Shown: positions 27,674 to 36,451 of the stretch, piece by piece
Numbering within the stretch: position 1 is the stretch's first letter
Layout of the letters: every line of letters begins with the position of its first letter
Assembly (NCBI GenBank): GCA_030432755.1
Contig: JAUILZ010000028.1
Coordinates: 1-39,532 of the forward strand
Direction: 5' to 3'
Origin: Gammaproteobacteria bacterium
GTDB lineage: Bacteria; Pseudomonadota; Gammaproteobacteria; Arenicellales; Poriferihabitantaceae
Length of the DNA: 39,532 nucleotides
Translations under genes and position numbers: made by a program
Notes under the pieces: generated by a model
Database searches by the model: none
The model's input: the letters and a program-made list of their open reading frames with translations, nothing else
Told to the model about the DNA's origin: nothing

Positions 27674-28684
27674 TGATGGCTCCATAGTGAATTGACCTCT
27701 AATTACCATGTTTGCGGCCTAGCAAAAACACAAACAATGCCAGTATAGCCGAAATCAACAATAGTGCAGTTGATATGGCGTTAATCTCCGGGGTGATTGC
27801 GCGCCTTAGTTGGCCTAGCATATAGGTAGGCAAGGTGTCTTGCCCGGGGGCTTTGACAAATTCAGTAATTACAACGTCATCCAGAGAAATTACAAAGGCC
27901 AGCATAGCTCCAGCCAATATCCCGGGCCACAACTGTGGTAGGGTGACTCGTCTAAAGCTCTGCCAGGAATTGGCATACAAGTCTGCTGCTGCCAATTCGA
28001 GAGTTCTATCCATACCCTCTAGCCTCGCGCGAATTGGTAGATAAGCGAATGGAATACAAAATGCTGTATGGGACAGCACGAGGTAGGCAAGTCCTCGATA
28101 GTCAGTTAGTTCCTTTATCACCGCGAAGCAAATGAGAAGAGCAACTGCAGTGACAATTTCTGGCACCATCAGCGGTTGGTTTACTAGAGCGTATATAACG
28201 TTCTGTCCGCGGTATGGTCTAGTGCGTGTTGTTCCCATTGCAGCCATGGTCGCTAGAATGGTCGCATACAAAGACGCTTGGCAGGCAACTATGATGGAGA
28301 TAAGCGTTGCTGTTTTTACTGCACTATTGTTCCAAGCTGCTGCGTACCATTGAAGGGAGAATCCGTCCCATTTGGCTGGCGAAGTGCCAGAATTGAATGA
28401 ATAGACTACCAGAACAACAATTGGCATATAGAGCACAATGAAGCAGGCTAGCGCTATGATAGTAAACCCGGGCTGCTTGAACACGGAAAACTGGTTACGT
28501 CGTGTGGACAAACTGTTTTCCACTCTAGTGCCTCACTATATTGTTCGCTTTCTGTGAGTTACGTACATATAGTAGAAGCGCGACCATTACTACCAAAAGA
28601 AGGAAAATTGAAAGTGCTGCGCCCAAAGGCCAGTTGCTACCTTGTCCAAACTGTAATTCGATCAGGTTGCCAATCATTAAATTA
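26675..28684. other. Low-GC mosaic block spanning potF, potI and the 3' part of potH
   Basis: By hand count, 27541-27600 has 18 G/C of 60 and 28561-28620 has 24 of 60. Immediately outside, 28681-28740 has 36 of 60 and 28741-28800 has 38 of 60. The right edge falls in potH, inside the conserved stretch LGGGRNLMIGN, between the codons CGT and AAT-TTA. The left edge falls in the last dozen codons of potF. Reading frames are intact at both edges. This fits homologous replacement by DNA from a low-GC organism; an assembly join between strains would look the same. Confidence 0.8.
27699..28523 (-). CDS. potI: Polyamine ABC transporter permease (PotI-type)
   Basis: This is one of the two inner-membrane channel subunits of the importer. 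The 274-residue protein has about six helices. The first is GFTIIALACFIVLYMPIVVL, and the last, ISTALLLISAILALFVFLL, is followed by GRKHGN. The EAA loop that contacts the ATPase is visible as LELAAADLYANSWQSFRRV then TLPQLWPGIL. The entire gene lies in the low-GC block. Its stop lies 25 bases before the potF start codon, and its start follows the potH stop by one base. Subunit naming (PotI versus PotC) is by gene order. Confidence 0.9.
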   Translation of the reverse strand: MENSLSTRRNQFSVFKQPGFTIIALACFIVLYMPIVVLVVYSFNSGTSPAKWDGFSLQWYAAAWNNSAVKTATLISIIVACQASLYATILATMAAMGTTRTRPYRGQNVIYALVNQPLMVPEIVTAVALLICFAVIKELTDYRGLAYLVLSHTAFCIPFAYLPIRARLEGMDRTLELAAADLYANSWQSFRRVTLPQLWPGILAGAMLAFVISLDDVVITEFVKAPGQDTLPTYMLGQLRRAITPEINAISTALLLISAILALFVFLLGRKHGN

Positions 28685-29463
28685 CGCCCGCCGCCGAGAA
28701 CCCGGGGAGTGACATAGGCGCCAAGCGAAGGAATGAAAACCAGGATGCACCCCGCTACGATGCCGGGCTTGACCAGGGGAATGATCACCCGCCAAAGCAC
28801 CTTGATGCGGGTGGCATAGAGATCGTATCCCGCTTCCACCAGGCGGAAGTCGAGCTTCTCCATGGATGCGTACACCGGCAGGATCATCAGTGGCAGGTAG
28901 ACGTAGGTCATGCCCAGCATGATGGCGAAATCCGTGTACAGCATCTGGATCGGTTCGCTGATCACCCCGGCGGACATCAACAGGGTATTGACGATGCCCT
29001 GGTTCTTGATCACCTCCATGATGGCGAAGGTGCGGATCAGCAGGTTGGTCCAGAACGGCACCGTAACCAGGAACAGCCACAGGTTGCGCGAGGAGCGCGG
29101 ACGGGTGGCGATGAAGTAAGCGGTGGGAAAACCGAGCGCGAGGGCGGTCACGGTGGTAAGGAATGACAGCCTGGCGGACCGCCAGAAGATCGACAAATGC
29201 GCGTCCGCCACCGATACCGTGTCGTCGAAGATGTCTCGCGCGAGGAATACCTGGAACCAGCCCTCGGTGGAGAAGCGGTACTCCACGCCGCCGTAATCAC
29301 CGGCCTGGAGAAAGGAATAGGCCAGCATGACGAGTAGCGGGCCGGACGCAGCCAGCACGAGAATGATCAGCGCAGGCGTGCTGAGCAGCCAGTTGCGCCG
29401 CACCCGCGCCCGGTGCGCTGCCGCCTCGAACACTGAATCGTTCCGCTGACTGTTGTCGGCCAT
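28525..29463 (-). CDS. potH: Polyamine ABC transporter permease (PotH-type), compositionally mosaic gene
   Basis: This is the first permease subunit, 312 residues from ATG 29463 (two bases after the potA stop; the open frame extends further upstream but would overlap potA). Helices include LLSTPALIILVLAASGPLLV and FLTTVTALALGFPTAYFIA. The EAA-type loop is LVEAGYDLYATRIKVLWRVI. The first about 260 residues are coded in GC-rich DNA. From codon about 261, after VLGGGR, the gene switches abruptly to AT-rich codons (AAT, TTA, ATT) for the rest of the protein (NLMIGNLIELQF onward). The frame is unbroken and the C-terminal helix is present, so the protein should be functional. Confidence 0.9.
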   Translation of the reverse strand: MADNSQRNDSVFEAAAHRARVRRNWLLSTPALIILVLAASGPLLVMLAYSFLQAGDYGGVEYRFSTEGWFQVFLARDIFDDTVSVADAHLSIFWRSARLSFLTTVTALALGFPTAYFIATRPRSSRNLWLFLVTVPFWTNLLIRTFAIMEVIKNQGIVNTLLMSAGVISEPIQMLYTDFAIMLGMTYVYLPLMILPVYASMEKLDFRLVEAGYDLYATRIKVLWRVIIPLVKPGIVAGCILVFIPSLGAYVTPRVLGGGRNLMIGNLIELQFGQGSNWPLGAALSIFLLLVVMVALLLYVRNSQKANNIVRH

Positions 29464-29465
29464 GT

Positions 29466-30554
29466 TCAGTCCGCGAGTATCTGCACCGCGCCGGGTTCGA
29501 TCACGATGCCGGCGGTCTGTCCCGCCTGCCATTCGTCTCCGCTATCTCCGCGGTTCTGCGTGCGCACCACGAAAGATTCGCCACCGGGAAGAGTGATGTG
29601 ATAGTGGGTGTCGGTGCCGGAGTAAACCACGTTGTCGATATGACCCTCGAGGTGGGCCGCGTCGGCGTCTCTGGTCAGCGTGGTCTGCTCCGGCCGCACC
29701 GCGATATGGACCTTGCCGTCAACGCTGCGCGCGGCGCCGCGTGCGCTCACCGGTTTGCCGGATGGCAGCTTGAGCTCCGTACGGTCGCGTTCGATCTCCA
29801 GCAGCTCCGCGTCGAGGAAATTGGTGTCGCCGATGAAGTCGGCGACGAAACGCACGGCGGGATGGGCATAGATTTCCCGTGGCGCGCCGACCTGGAGCAC
29901 CTTGCCCTGGCTCATCACCGCGAGCCGGTCCGACATGGTGAGCGCCTCCTCCTGGTCATGGGTGACGAAGATGAAGGTGATGCCGGTCTCGTTCTGCAGC
30001 CGCTTGAGTTCGATCTGCATGCCCTTGCGCAGCTTGTAGTCGAGCGCCGAGAGCGGCTCGTCCAGCAGCAGCACCCGCGGTCTCGGCGCGAGCGCGCGGG
30101 CGAGGGCGACGCGCTGCTGCTGGCCACCCGAAATCTGGTCTGTGCGCCGGTCGGCGAGATCCTCCATCTGAACCAGGCGCAGCATCTCGCCCACGGTGCT
30201 GGTGGTCTCCTCCTTTGACTTCCCCTGCATCTCGAGGCCGAAGCCGATGTTCTCCGCCACTGTCATGTGCGGGAACAGCGCATAACTCTGGAAGACGGTG
30301 TTCACCGGCCGCCGATAGGGCGGCAGGTGTGAGATTTCCTCGCCGTGGAGATCAATATGCCCCCGGGTCGGATGTTCGAAGCCCGCGATCAGGCGGAGGA
30401 GGGTGGTCTTGCCGCAGCCGGAGGGTCCGAGCAGGGTGAAGAACTCCCCTTCGCGGATATCGAGGGAGACATCGTCCAGGGCGGTGACGGCATTGCGGTC
30501 GTGACCAAAAACCTTGCTGACGCCATGGATGGCAACACTGACCGAATCAGACAT
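29466..30554 (-). CDS. potA: Polyamine ABC transporter ATP-binding protein (PotA/PotG-type)
   Basis: This is the ATPase of the polyamine importer, 362 residues. The ABC domain has Walker [20 protein letters not shown]-loop [13 protein letters not shown], signature [15 protein letters not shown], Walker [13 protein letters not shown] and H-loop [12 protein letters not shown]-terminal TOBE regulatory domain follows ([12 protein letters not shown]). It is the first gene of potA-potH-potI-potF in transcription order and is GC-rich throughout. No good Shine-Dalgarno is seen ahead of ATG 30554. Related ATPases for iron or thiamine share these motifs; the neighbouring PotF-like receptor decides the assignment. 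Confidence 0.9.
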   Translation of the reverse strand: MSDSVSVAIHGVSKVFGHDRNAVTALDDVSLDIREGEFFTLLGPSGCGKTTLLRLIAGFEHPTRGHIDLHGEEISHLPPYRRPVNTVFQSYALFPHMTVAENIGFGLEMQGKSKEETTSTVGEMLRLVQMEDLADRRTDQISGGQQQRVALARALAPRPRVLLLDEPLSALDYKLRKGMQIELKRLQNETGITFIFVTHDQEEALTMSDRLAVMSQGKVLQVGAPREIYAHPAVRFVADFIGDTNFLDAELLEIERDRTELKLPSGKPVSARGAARSVDGKVHIAVRPEQTTLTRDADAAHLEGHIDNVVYSGTDTHYHITLPGGESFVVRTQNRGDSGDEWQAGQTAGIVIEPGAVQILAD

Positions 30555-30646
30555 GGGGAATCATTTTCATTGTTATCGTGACTATATCGGCCGCGGTTGG
30601 AGCGGGCAACATCGGGATCGCTCCACGGCCATGTGGCGGAAGGAAA

Positions 30647-31631
30647 TCAGATGCGCCCCTCCTCGACCGCATGGCAGGCCACCAGGTGTCCGTCGCCGGT
30701 GTCCCGCAGTTCTGGCATCACGTTGCGGCAGGTTTCGTCGGCATGGGCGCAGCGGCCGTGGAACACGCAGCCCGATGGGGGGTCGAGGGGGGAGGGCAGC
30801 TCTCCCTTGAGGACGATGCGGTTCGCGCGCCGCGCCGGGTCGACGAACGGCGTGCTGGCGAGCAGCGCCTGGGTATAGGGATGCCGCGGGCGGTCGAAGA
30901 TGCGCCGCTTCTCACCCTGTTCCACGGTCTTGCCGAGATACATCACCATGACCTCGTCGCTGATATGTTCGACCACGCTGAGGCCGTGGGAGATGAACAG
31001 GTAGGAAAGGTTGAATTCCTCCTGCAGTTCCATCAGCAGGTTGAGCACCTGGGCCTGGATCGACACGTCGAGCGCGGAGACGGGTTCGTCGGCGACCACC
31101 ACCCGCGGGCGCAGCATGAGCGCGCGCGCGATGGCAATTCGCTGTCGCTGTCCCCCGGAAAACATGTGCGGGTAGCGGTCGATATGTTCGGGCCTGAGGC
31201 CTACCCGGTCCAGCATTTCCCGCGCCGCCTCGCGGCGTTCGGCGCGGCCTTGCTCGGTGTTGATCTCAAGCGGCTCGGTGAGAATGGAGCTGACCTGCTT
31301 GCGCGGATTGAGCGAGCCGAAGGGATCCTGGAAGACGATCTGTACCGAGCGGCGGAGCTGCTGTCTGGTTGCGTCGCCGACTTCCTGCTCGTCGATCCAC
31401 AGGCGCCCCCGGGTGGGCGGTTCGATCATGGTGACGAGACGCGCCAGCGTCGACTTGCCGCAGCCGGACTCGCCCACCACGGCGAGCGTCCTGCCGGGCA
31501 TGAGACTGAAATTGACGCCGTCCAGGGCTTTCAGCGTGCGGCTGCCGCGGAGGAATCCCTGGCGCACACCGTAGTAACGCGCAAGGTTTTCCGCGCGCAC
31601 CACCGGCGCTGGACCGGATGCCTTTACCGGC

Positions 31632-31639
<8 letters not shown>
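30647..31639 (-). CDS. dppF: Dipeptide/oligopeptide ABC transporter ATP-binding protein (DppF-type)
   Basis: This is the second ATPase of the peptide importer, 330 residues from ATG 31639, which overlaps the end of dppD by 8 bases. The frame is open nearly 100 codons further inside dppD, but homology begins at about residue 10. Motifs: Walker [18 protein letters not shown]-loop [15 protein letters not shown], signature [15 protein letters not shown], and Walker [21 protein letters not shown]. The C-terminal oligopeptide-family tail is [18 protein letters not shown], with the conserved cysteines. It is the last gene of the dpp set and is followed by potA after 92 bases. Confidence 0.93.
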
Positions 31640-32594
<955 letters not shown>

Positions 32595-32597
32595 GGA

Positions 32598-33494
32598 CTA
32601 CTGCCGTTTCAGCCGCGGGTCGAGGGCATCGCGCAGCCCGTCGCCGAGGAGATTGAGAGCAAGAACCGTGACCAGGATGGCGAGTCCGGGGAATGTCACC
32701 ACCCACCAGGCGCGAAGTACGAATTCCCTTGCCTCCGCGAGCATGGTGCCCCATTCGGGTGTCGGTGGCTGCGCCCCCATTCCGAGAAATCCGAGGGCGG
32801 CGGCGTCGAGGATCGCGCTGGAGAAGCTCAGCGTGGACTGGACGATCAGCGGGGCCATGCAGTTGGGCAACACTGTGATGATCATCAGGCGCAGGGTGCC
32901 GGCGCCGCTGACCCGGGACGCGGTGACATAGTCCTTGCCGAGTTCGGTGATCGCCGCGGCGCGGGTGAGGCGCACGAGATGCGGCAGGTAGACGATGGAG
33001 ATCGCCAGCATGGCGTTGAACAGGCCGGGTCCGAGGATGGCGACGATGACCACCGCAAGCAGCAGGCTGGGAAACGCCAGCATCATGTCCATGGCGCGCA
33101 TGATGAGGGTCTCCGTGGAGCCGCGGACGTAACCGGCGATCAGGCCGAGGGCGATGCCCACGGTCAGGGACAGCGATACCACGATCGTGCCGATGATCAG
33201 CGAGTAGCGCGAGCCGTAGATCAGGCGCGAAAGGATGTCGCGGCCCACGGCGTCGGTGCCGAGGAGGAAGCGGGAGGAACCGCCCTCGGCCCAGAACGGC
33301 GGCTGCAGGAAGGCCTCGCGGTACTGCTGCGTCGGCGAGTGGGGCGCGATCATGTCGGCGAACAGCGCCATCAGGCAGACGAGGACGAACACGATCAGCC
33401 CCGCAACCGCGCCCCGGTTTTCGCGGAAGTAGAGCCAGAATTCCCGCAGTGGTCCCGGTGGCGCCTGCGCGGTGGTATTGACCGTGGTGCTCAT
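32598..33494 (-). CDS. dppC: Dipeptide ABC transporter permease (DppC-type)
   Basis: This inner-membrane permease has 298 residues. It has the N-terminal OppC-type region: FWLYFRENRGAVAGLIVFVL, first helix, then the family motif FLLGTDAVGRDILSRLIYG. About six helices and the EAA loop (LTRAAAITELGKDYVTASRV) follow. WGTMLAEAREFVLRAWWVV near the C-terminus is also characteristic. It lies between dppB (12-base gap) and dppD (3-base gap) as part of one operon. Confidence 0.94.
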   Translation of the reverse strand: MSTTVNTTAQAPPGPLREFWLYFRENRGAVAGLIVFVLVCLMALFADMIAPHSPTQQYREAFLQPPFWAEGGSSRFLLGTDAVGRDILSRLIYGSRYSLIIGTIVVSLSLTVGIALGLIAGYVRGSTETLIMRAMDMMLAFPSLLLAVVIVAILGPGLFNAMLAISIVYLPHLVRLTRAAAITELGKDYVTASRVSGAGTLRLMIITVLPNCMAPLIVQSTLSFSSAILDAAALGFLGMGAQPPTPEWGTMLAEAREFVLRAWWVVTFPGLAILVTVLALNLLGDGLRDALDPRLKRQ

Positions 33495-33506
33495 GCGGAT
33501 CAGTTC

Positions 33507-34517
33507 CTAGCGATGGTGGCGAATACGCGGGTTAACCAGGCCATAGACCAGGTCCACCAGCAGGTTGATGACGATGACCGTGGTGGCGATGAGCAGGATG
33601 CCGCCCTGCACCGAAGGATAGTCGCGCCGGGCGATGGAATCGAGCAGCCACTTGCCGATCCCGGGCCAGGAAAAGATGCTCTCGGTCAGCACCGTGCCGG
33701 AGAACAGCACGCCGACCTGGAGGCCGATCACCGTGATCACCGGGATCAGGGCGTTGCGCAGCGCATGCACGCCGATCACGCGCCGCGGCGGCAGGCCCTT
33801 TGCGCGCGCGGTGCGGACATAGTCCTCGCCCAGCACCTCGAGCATCGCCGAGCGCGTCTGGCGCGCGATCACCGCGAGGGGAACGGTACTCAGCACCACC
33901 GTGGGCAGTATCAGGTGCCTGAGCGCAGAGGTGAAGGCGCCTTCCTGTCCGGACAGCAGGCTGTCGATAAGCATGAAGCCGGTCACCGGCTCGAAGAAAT
34001 AGAGCAGGGAGATGCGCCCGGAAACCGGCGTCCAGCCAAGGATGCCGGAGAACAGGATGATGAGCAGTAACGCCCACCAGAAGATGGGCATGGAAAACCC
34101 CGTCAGGGCGGTACCCATGGACACGTGGTCGAAGATCGATCCGCGCCGAACCGCGGCGATGATACCCACCGGCACGCCGATCAGCACCGCGAGGATGATG
34201 GCGCAGGTCGACAGTTCCAGGGTGGCGGGGAAGAGGGTGAAGAATTCGTCCAGGACCGGCTGCTTAGTGACGATGGACTTCCCGAGATCGCCGGTCAGTA
34301 CACCGCTGATGTAGTCCCAGTACTGGACAAGCAGGGGTTGGTCAAAGCCATACTGGGCGCGCAGCTCGGCATGACGTTCGGGTGAGACGCCGCGTTCCCC
34401 GGCGAGCAGCTCGATGGGATCCCCCGGCACCAGCCGGATCATGGCAAAGGTCAGCAGGGTGATGCCGACGAACGTCGGGATCACCAGGCCCAGGCGATGG
34501 AGAACGAATCGCAGCAT
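33507..34517 (-). CDS. dppB: Dipeptide ABC transporter permease (DppB-type)
   Basis: This inner-membrane permease has 336 residues. It starts MLRFVLHRLGLVIPTFVGIT with the first helix and shows the family marks MIRLVPGDPIELLAGERG and QYGFDQPLLVQYWDYISG. GDLGKSIVTKQPVLDEF follows. The EAA loop is MLEVLGEDYVRTARAKGLPP, followed by HALRNALIPVITVIGLQVG. It is the first permease after the binding-protein gene and is separated from it by 100 bases with a strong stem-loop. Confidence 0.94.
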   Translation of the reverse strand: MLRFVLHRLGLVIPTFVGITLLTFAMIRLVPGDPIELLAGERGVSPERHAELRAQYGFDQPLLVQYWDYISGVLTGDLGKSIVTKQPVLDEFFTLFPATLELSTCAIILAVLIGVPVGIIAAVRRGSIFDHVSMGTALTGFSMPIFWWALLLIILFSGILGWTPVSGRISLLYFFEPVTGFMLIDSLLSGQEGAFTSALRHLILPTVVLSTVPLAVIARQTRSAMLEVLGEDYVRTARAKGLPPRRVIGVHALRNALIPVITVIGLQVGVLFSGTVLTESIFSWPGIGKWLLDSIARRDYPSVQGGILLIATTVIVINLLVDLVYGLVNPRIRHHR

Positions 34518-34558
34518 CGGGATGCTGTCAGCGGATTAGTAGAAACAGTAAACGAAAA

Positions 34559-34584
34559 GGGGGGCAGGCCTGGACCTGTCCCCC
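34559..34584 (-). terminator. Stem-loop between dppA and dppB (partial terminator/attenuator)
   Basis: Bases 34559-34568 pair with 34575-34584 over 10 base pairs (one G-T wobble) around a 6-base loop. On the minus strand the stem is followed by TTTTCGTTT, giving a moderate U tract. Such elements after a binding-protein gene let the receptor be made in excess over the membrane subunits, and stabilise the upstream mRNA end. This reading is by analogy with other ABC operons. Confidence 0.65.
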
Positions 34585-34617
34585 TGTGACGAAACCCGTC
34601 GTGTCAGGACTCCGGGC

Positions 34618-36210
34618 TTATTCCGCGAGATCGACGCCGTAGAAGATATGGCCGCCGAACGGATCGATGCGGTAGTCCTGCACCTCGTTACGTACCGGCA
34701 TGTACACCACCGAGTGGGCGATGGTGGCCCAGGGAGCCTGCTCCTTGAAGATCAGCTGCGCTTCCTCGTAGAGCGCCGTGCGCTCCGCGACATCGCTGGT
34801 CACCTTGGCCTTCTGTATCAGATCCTCGAAAGGTTGGTGGCACCATTGCGCGCGATTGGATCCGCCCACGCCGTCACAGCCCAGCAGCACCGCGAGGAAG
34901 TTGTCCGGGTCACCATTGTCACCGGTCCAGCCCAGCAACACCGCTCCATCACGGTCCTCCGCCTTGGAGCGGTCGAGATACTCTCCCCATTCATAGGAGA
35001 CGATCTCCGCCTCCACGCCGATCGCCGCCCAGTCGGCCTGGATCAGTTCCGCCATGCGGCGCGCGTTGGGGTTGTAGGGACGCTGCACCGGCATTGCCCA
35101 GATCTTGGTGGAGAGCCCGGAAACGCCGGCTTCCGACAGCATCGCCTTTGCCGCTTCGGGATCGTAGGGATCGTCCACGGTGGCGTCGTTATAGGACCAG
35201 ATGGTGGGCGGGATCGGGTTCTTCGCTGCCTTGCCGGCGCCCTGGAACACGCCGTCGATGATCGCCTGCTTGTTGATCGCCATGTTCAGCGCCTTGCGCA
35301 CCGCCGGATTGTCAAACGGCGCCATCTTGGTGTTGTAGGCCAGGTAGCCGACGTTTAGGCCTTCCTGCTCGAGCATCTTGATGTCGGCGTCGGCCTTCAT
35401 CGTCTCGATATCCGCAGGATTGGGATAGGGCATGATGTGGCATTCCCCGGCCTTGAGCTTCTGGTAGCGCACCGACGCATCGATCGTGATGGCGAACACC
35501 AGGTCATCGATGGCGGCCTTGCCGGCCCAGTAGTCGGGATGTGCCTTGTAACGGATCACCGCGTCCTTCTGGTAGGCGACGAGCTGGAAAGGACCGGTGC
35601 CCACGGGCTCGAGGTCGACCTTCTCGGGGGTGCCGGCTTCCATCATCTTGTCGGCGTATTCCGCGGACATGATGGAGGCGAAGTCCATGCCGAGGTTGGC
35701 GATCATCGGCGCTTCCGGACGATTGAGCATGAACTTCACGGTGTAGTCATCGACCTTTACCACGTCCTTCAGCAGGTCCGGCATGGACATGCCGTTGAAG
35801 TATTCATAGCTTCCGCCTGACACCTGGTGATAGGGATGGTTTTCATCGCCCTGGCGCTTGAAGCTGAACACCACGTCGTCGGCATTGAAGTCGCGCGACG
35901 GGGTGAAGCCCGCGGTGGTATGAAACTTGACGCCCTGGCGCAGGTTGAAGGTGTACTCGAGCCCGTCGTCGGACACGCTCCAGGATTCCGCGAGGCCGGG
36001 CACGATGGTGGTGCTGCCACGCTCGAATTCCACGAGGCGGTTGTACACGGCCTTGGACGAAGCGTCGAAGGTGGTACCCGCGGTATAGAGCGATGGATTG
36101 AATCCCTCGGGACTGCCCTCGGAGCAGTAGACCAGGGTCTTGGCCTGCGCATTGACCGCGAAGGTCATGGCAGTCGCCGCCGCCAGCAGCGTGATGGATT
36201 GATTTTTCAT
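34618..36210 (-). CDS. dppA: Dipeptide-type ABC transporter periplasmic binding protein
   Basis: This is the periplasmic receptor (SBP family 5), 530 residues. The signal peptide is residues 1-23 (MKNQSITLLAAATAMTFAVN then AQA), and the mature protein starts KTLVYCSEGSPEGFNPSLYT, a close DppA-type start. Further marks are FKRQGDENHPYH, VGTGPFQLVAYQKDAVI and KALNMAINKQAIIDGVFQGA. LLGWTGDNGDPDNFLAVLLG is also strongly DppA-like. The start is certain because AAGGAGGG lies just upstream. Dipeptides (possibly heme or delta-aminolevulinate) are expected ligands; the exact one cannot be read. A 241-base regulatory gap precedes it. Confidence 0.95.
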   Translation of the reverse strand: MKNQSITLLAAATAMTFAVNAQAKTLVYCSEGSPEGFNPSLYTAGTTFDASSKAVYNRLVEFERGSTTIVPGLAESWSVSDDGLEYTFNLRQGVKFHTTAGFTPSRDFNADDVVFSFKRQGDENHPYHQVSGGSYEYFNGMSMPDLLKDVVKVDDYTVKFMLNRPEAPMIANLGMDFASIMSAEYADKMMEAGTPEKVDLEPVGTGPFQLVAYQKDAVIRYKAHPDYWAGKAAIDDLVFAITIDASVRYQKLKAGECHIMPYPNPADIETMKADADIKMLEQEGLNVGYLAYNTKMAPFDNPAVRKALNMAINKQAIIDGVFQGAGKAAKNPIPPTIWSYNDATVDDPYDPEAAKAMLSEAGVSGLSTKIWAMPVQRPYNPNARRMAELIQADWAAIGVEAEIVSYEWGEYLDRSKAEDRDGAVLLGWTGDNGDPDNFLAVLLGCDGVGGSNRAQWCHQPFEDLIQKAKVTSDVAERTALYEEAQLIFKEQAPWATIAHSVVYMPVRNEVQDYRIDPFGGHIFYGVDLAE

Positions 36211-36237
36211 GGAACCCTCCTTATCGGGTTATTTTGG

Positions 36238-36249
36238 GTTACTGGTAAC
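36238..36249. promoter_or_regulatory. Inverted repeat GTTAC-N2-GTAAC upstream of dppA
   Basis: GTTAC at 36238-36242 and GTAAC at 36245-36249 form a perfect dyad just ahead of the dppA ribosome-binding site. The same half-sites recur further upstream (36385-36402) with wider spacing. It could be an operator or an RNA hairpin. No regulator is identified. Confidence 0.3.
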
Positions 36250-36305
36250 GAAAGTGGACGTTTGCGCGGAAAACCGGGCGATGCGTCGATTCATTGGACA
36301 AGAAT

Positions 36306-36322
36306 CCGGCCACCCGGGCCGG
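36306..36322 (-). terminator. Stem-loop in the amidase-dppA gap
   Basis: CCGGCC (36306-36311) pairs with GGCCGG (36317-36322) around ACCCG. On the minus strand only a weak T-rich tail follows. It may end transcripts coming from the amidase gene, or be part of the dppA leader if the candidate promoter at 36335-36364 is used. Confidence 0.4.
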
Positions 36323-36334
36323 AATAGCCTTGGC

Positions 36335-36364
36335 ATTTGACCAGACCGGACTACCCGTTGGCAA
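36335..36364 (-). promoter_or_regulatory. Candidate sigma-70 promoter for the dpp operon
   Basis: On the minus strand TTGCCA (36359-36364; 5 of 6 to consensus) and TCAAAT (36335-36340; 4 of 6) are 18 bases apart. They would give a leader of roughly 120 bases that includes the stem-loop at 36306-36322. This is pattern-based only. Confidence 0.3.
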
Positions 36365-36384
36365 GGTCGCCCAAATGGGGGGTT

Positions 36385-36402
36385 GGTTACAAAACCGTAA
36401 CC
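36385..36402. promoter_or_regulatory. Inverted repeat GGTTAC-N6-GTAACC upstream of dppA
   Basis: GGTTAC (36385-36390) and GTAACC (36397-36402) form a perfect 6-base dyad separated by AAAACC. It lies just upstream of the candidate -35 of the dpp promoter, a usual place for an activator or repressor site. It shares its half-site with the dyad at 36238-36249. The binding factor is unknown. Confidence 0.35.
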
Positions 36403-36451
36403 GGGTAGCGGTCCCGTAGTAATTGACGATTTGCCGGTAGCGTGAATCGAT

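Noticed and set aside
26639..28684. Low-GC block as a mobile element or genomic island
   Set aside because: No integrase, transposase, terminal repeats or target duplications; it contains only the expected operon genes in the expected order and its edges lie inside genes.
30599..30624. GGAGCG...CGCTCC inverted repeat after dppF as a terminator
   Set aside because: The loop is 14 bases, the stem only 6, and no T tract follows on the minus strand.
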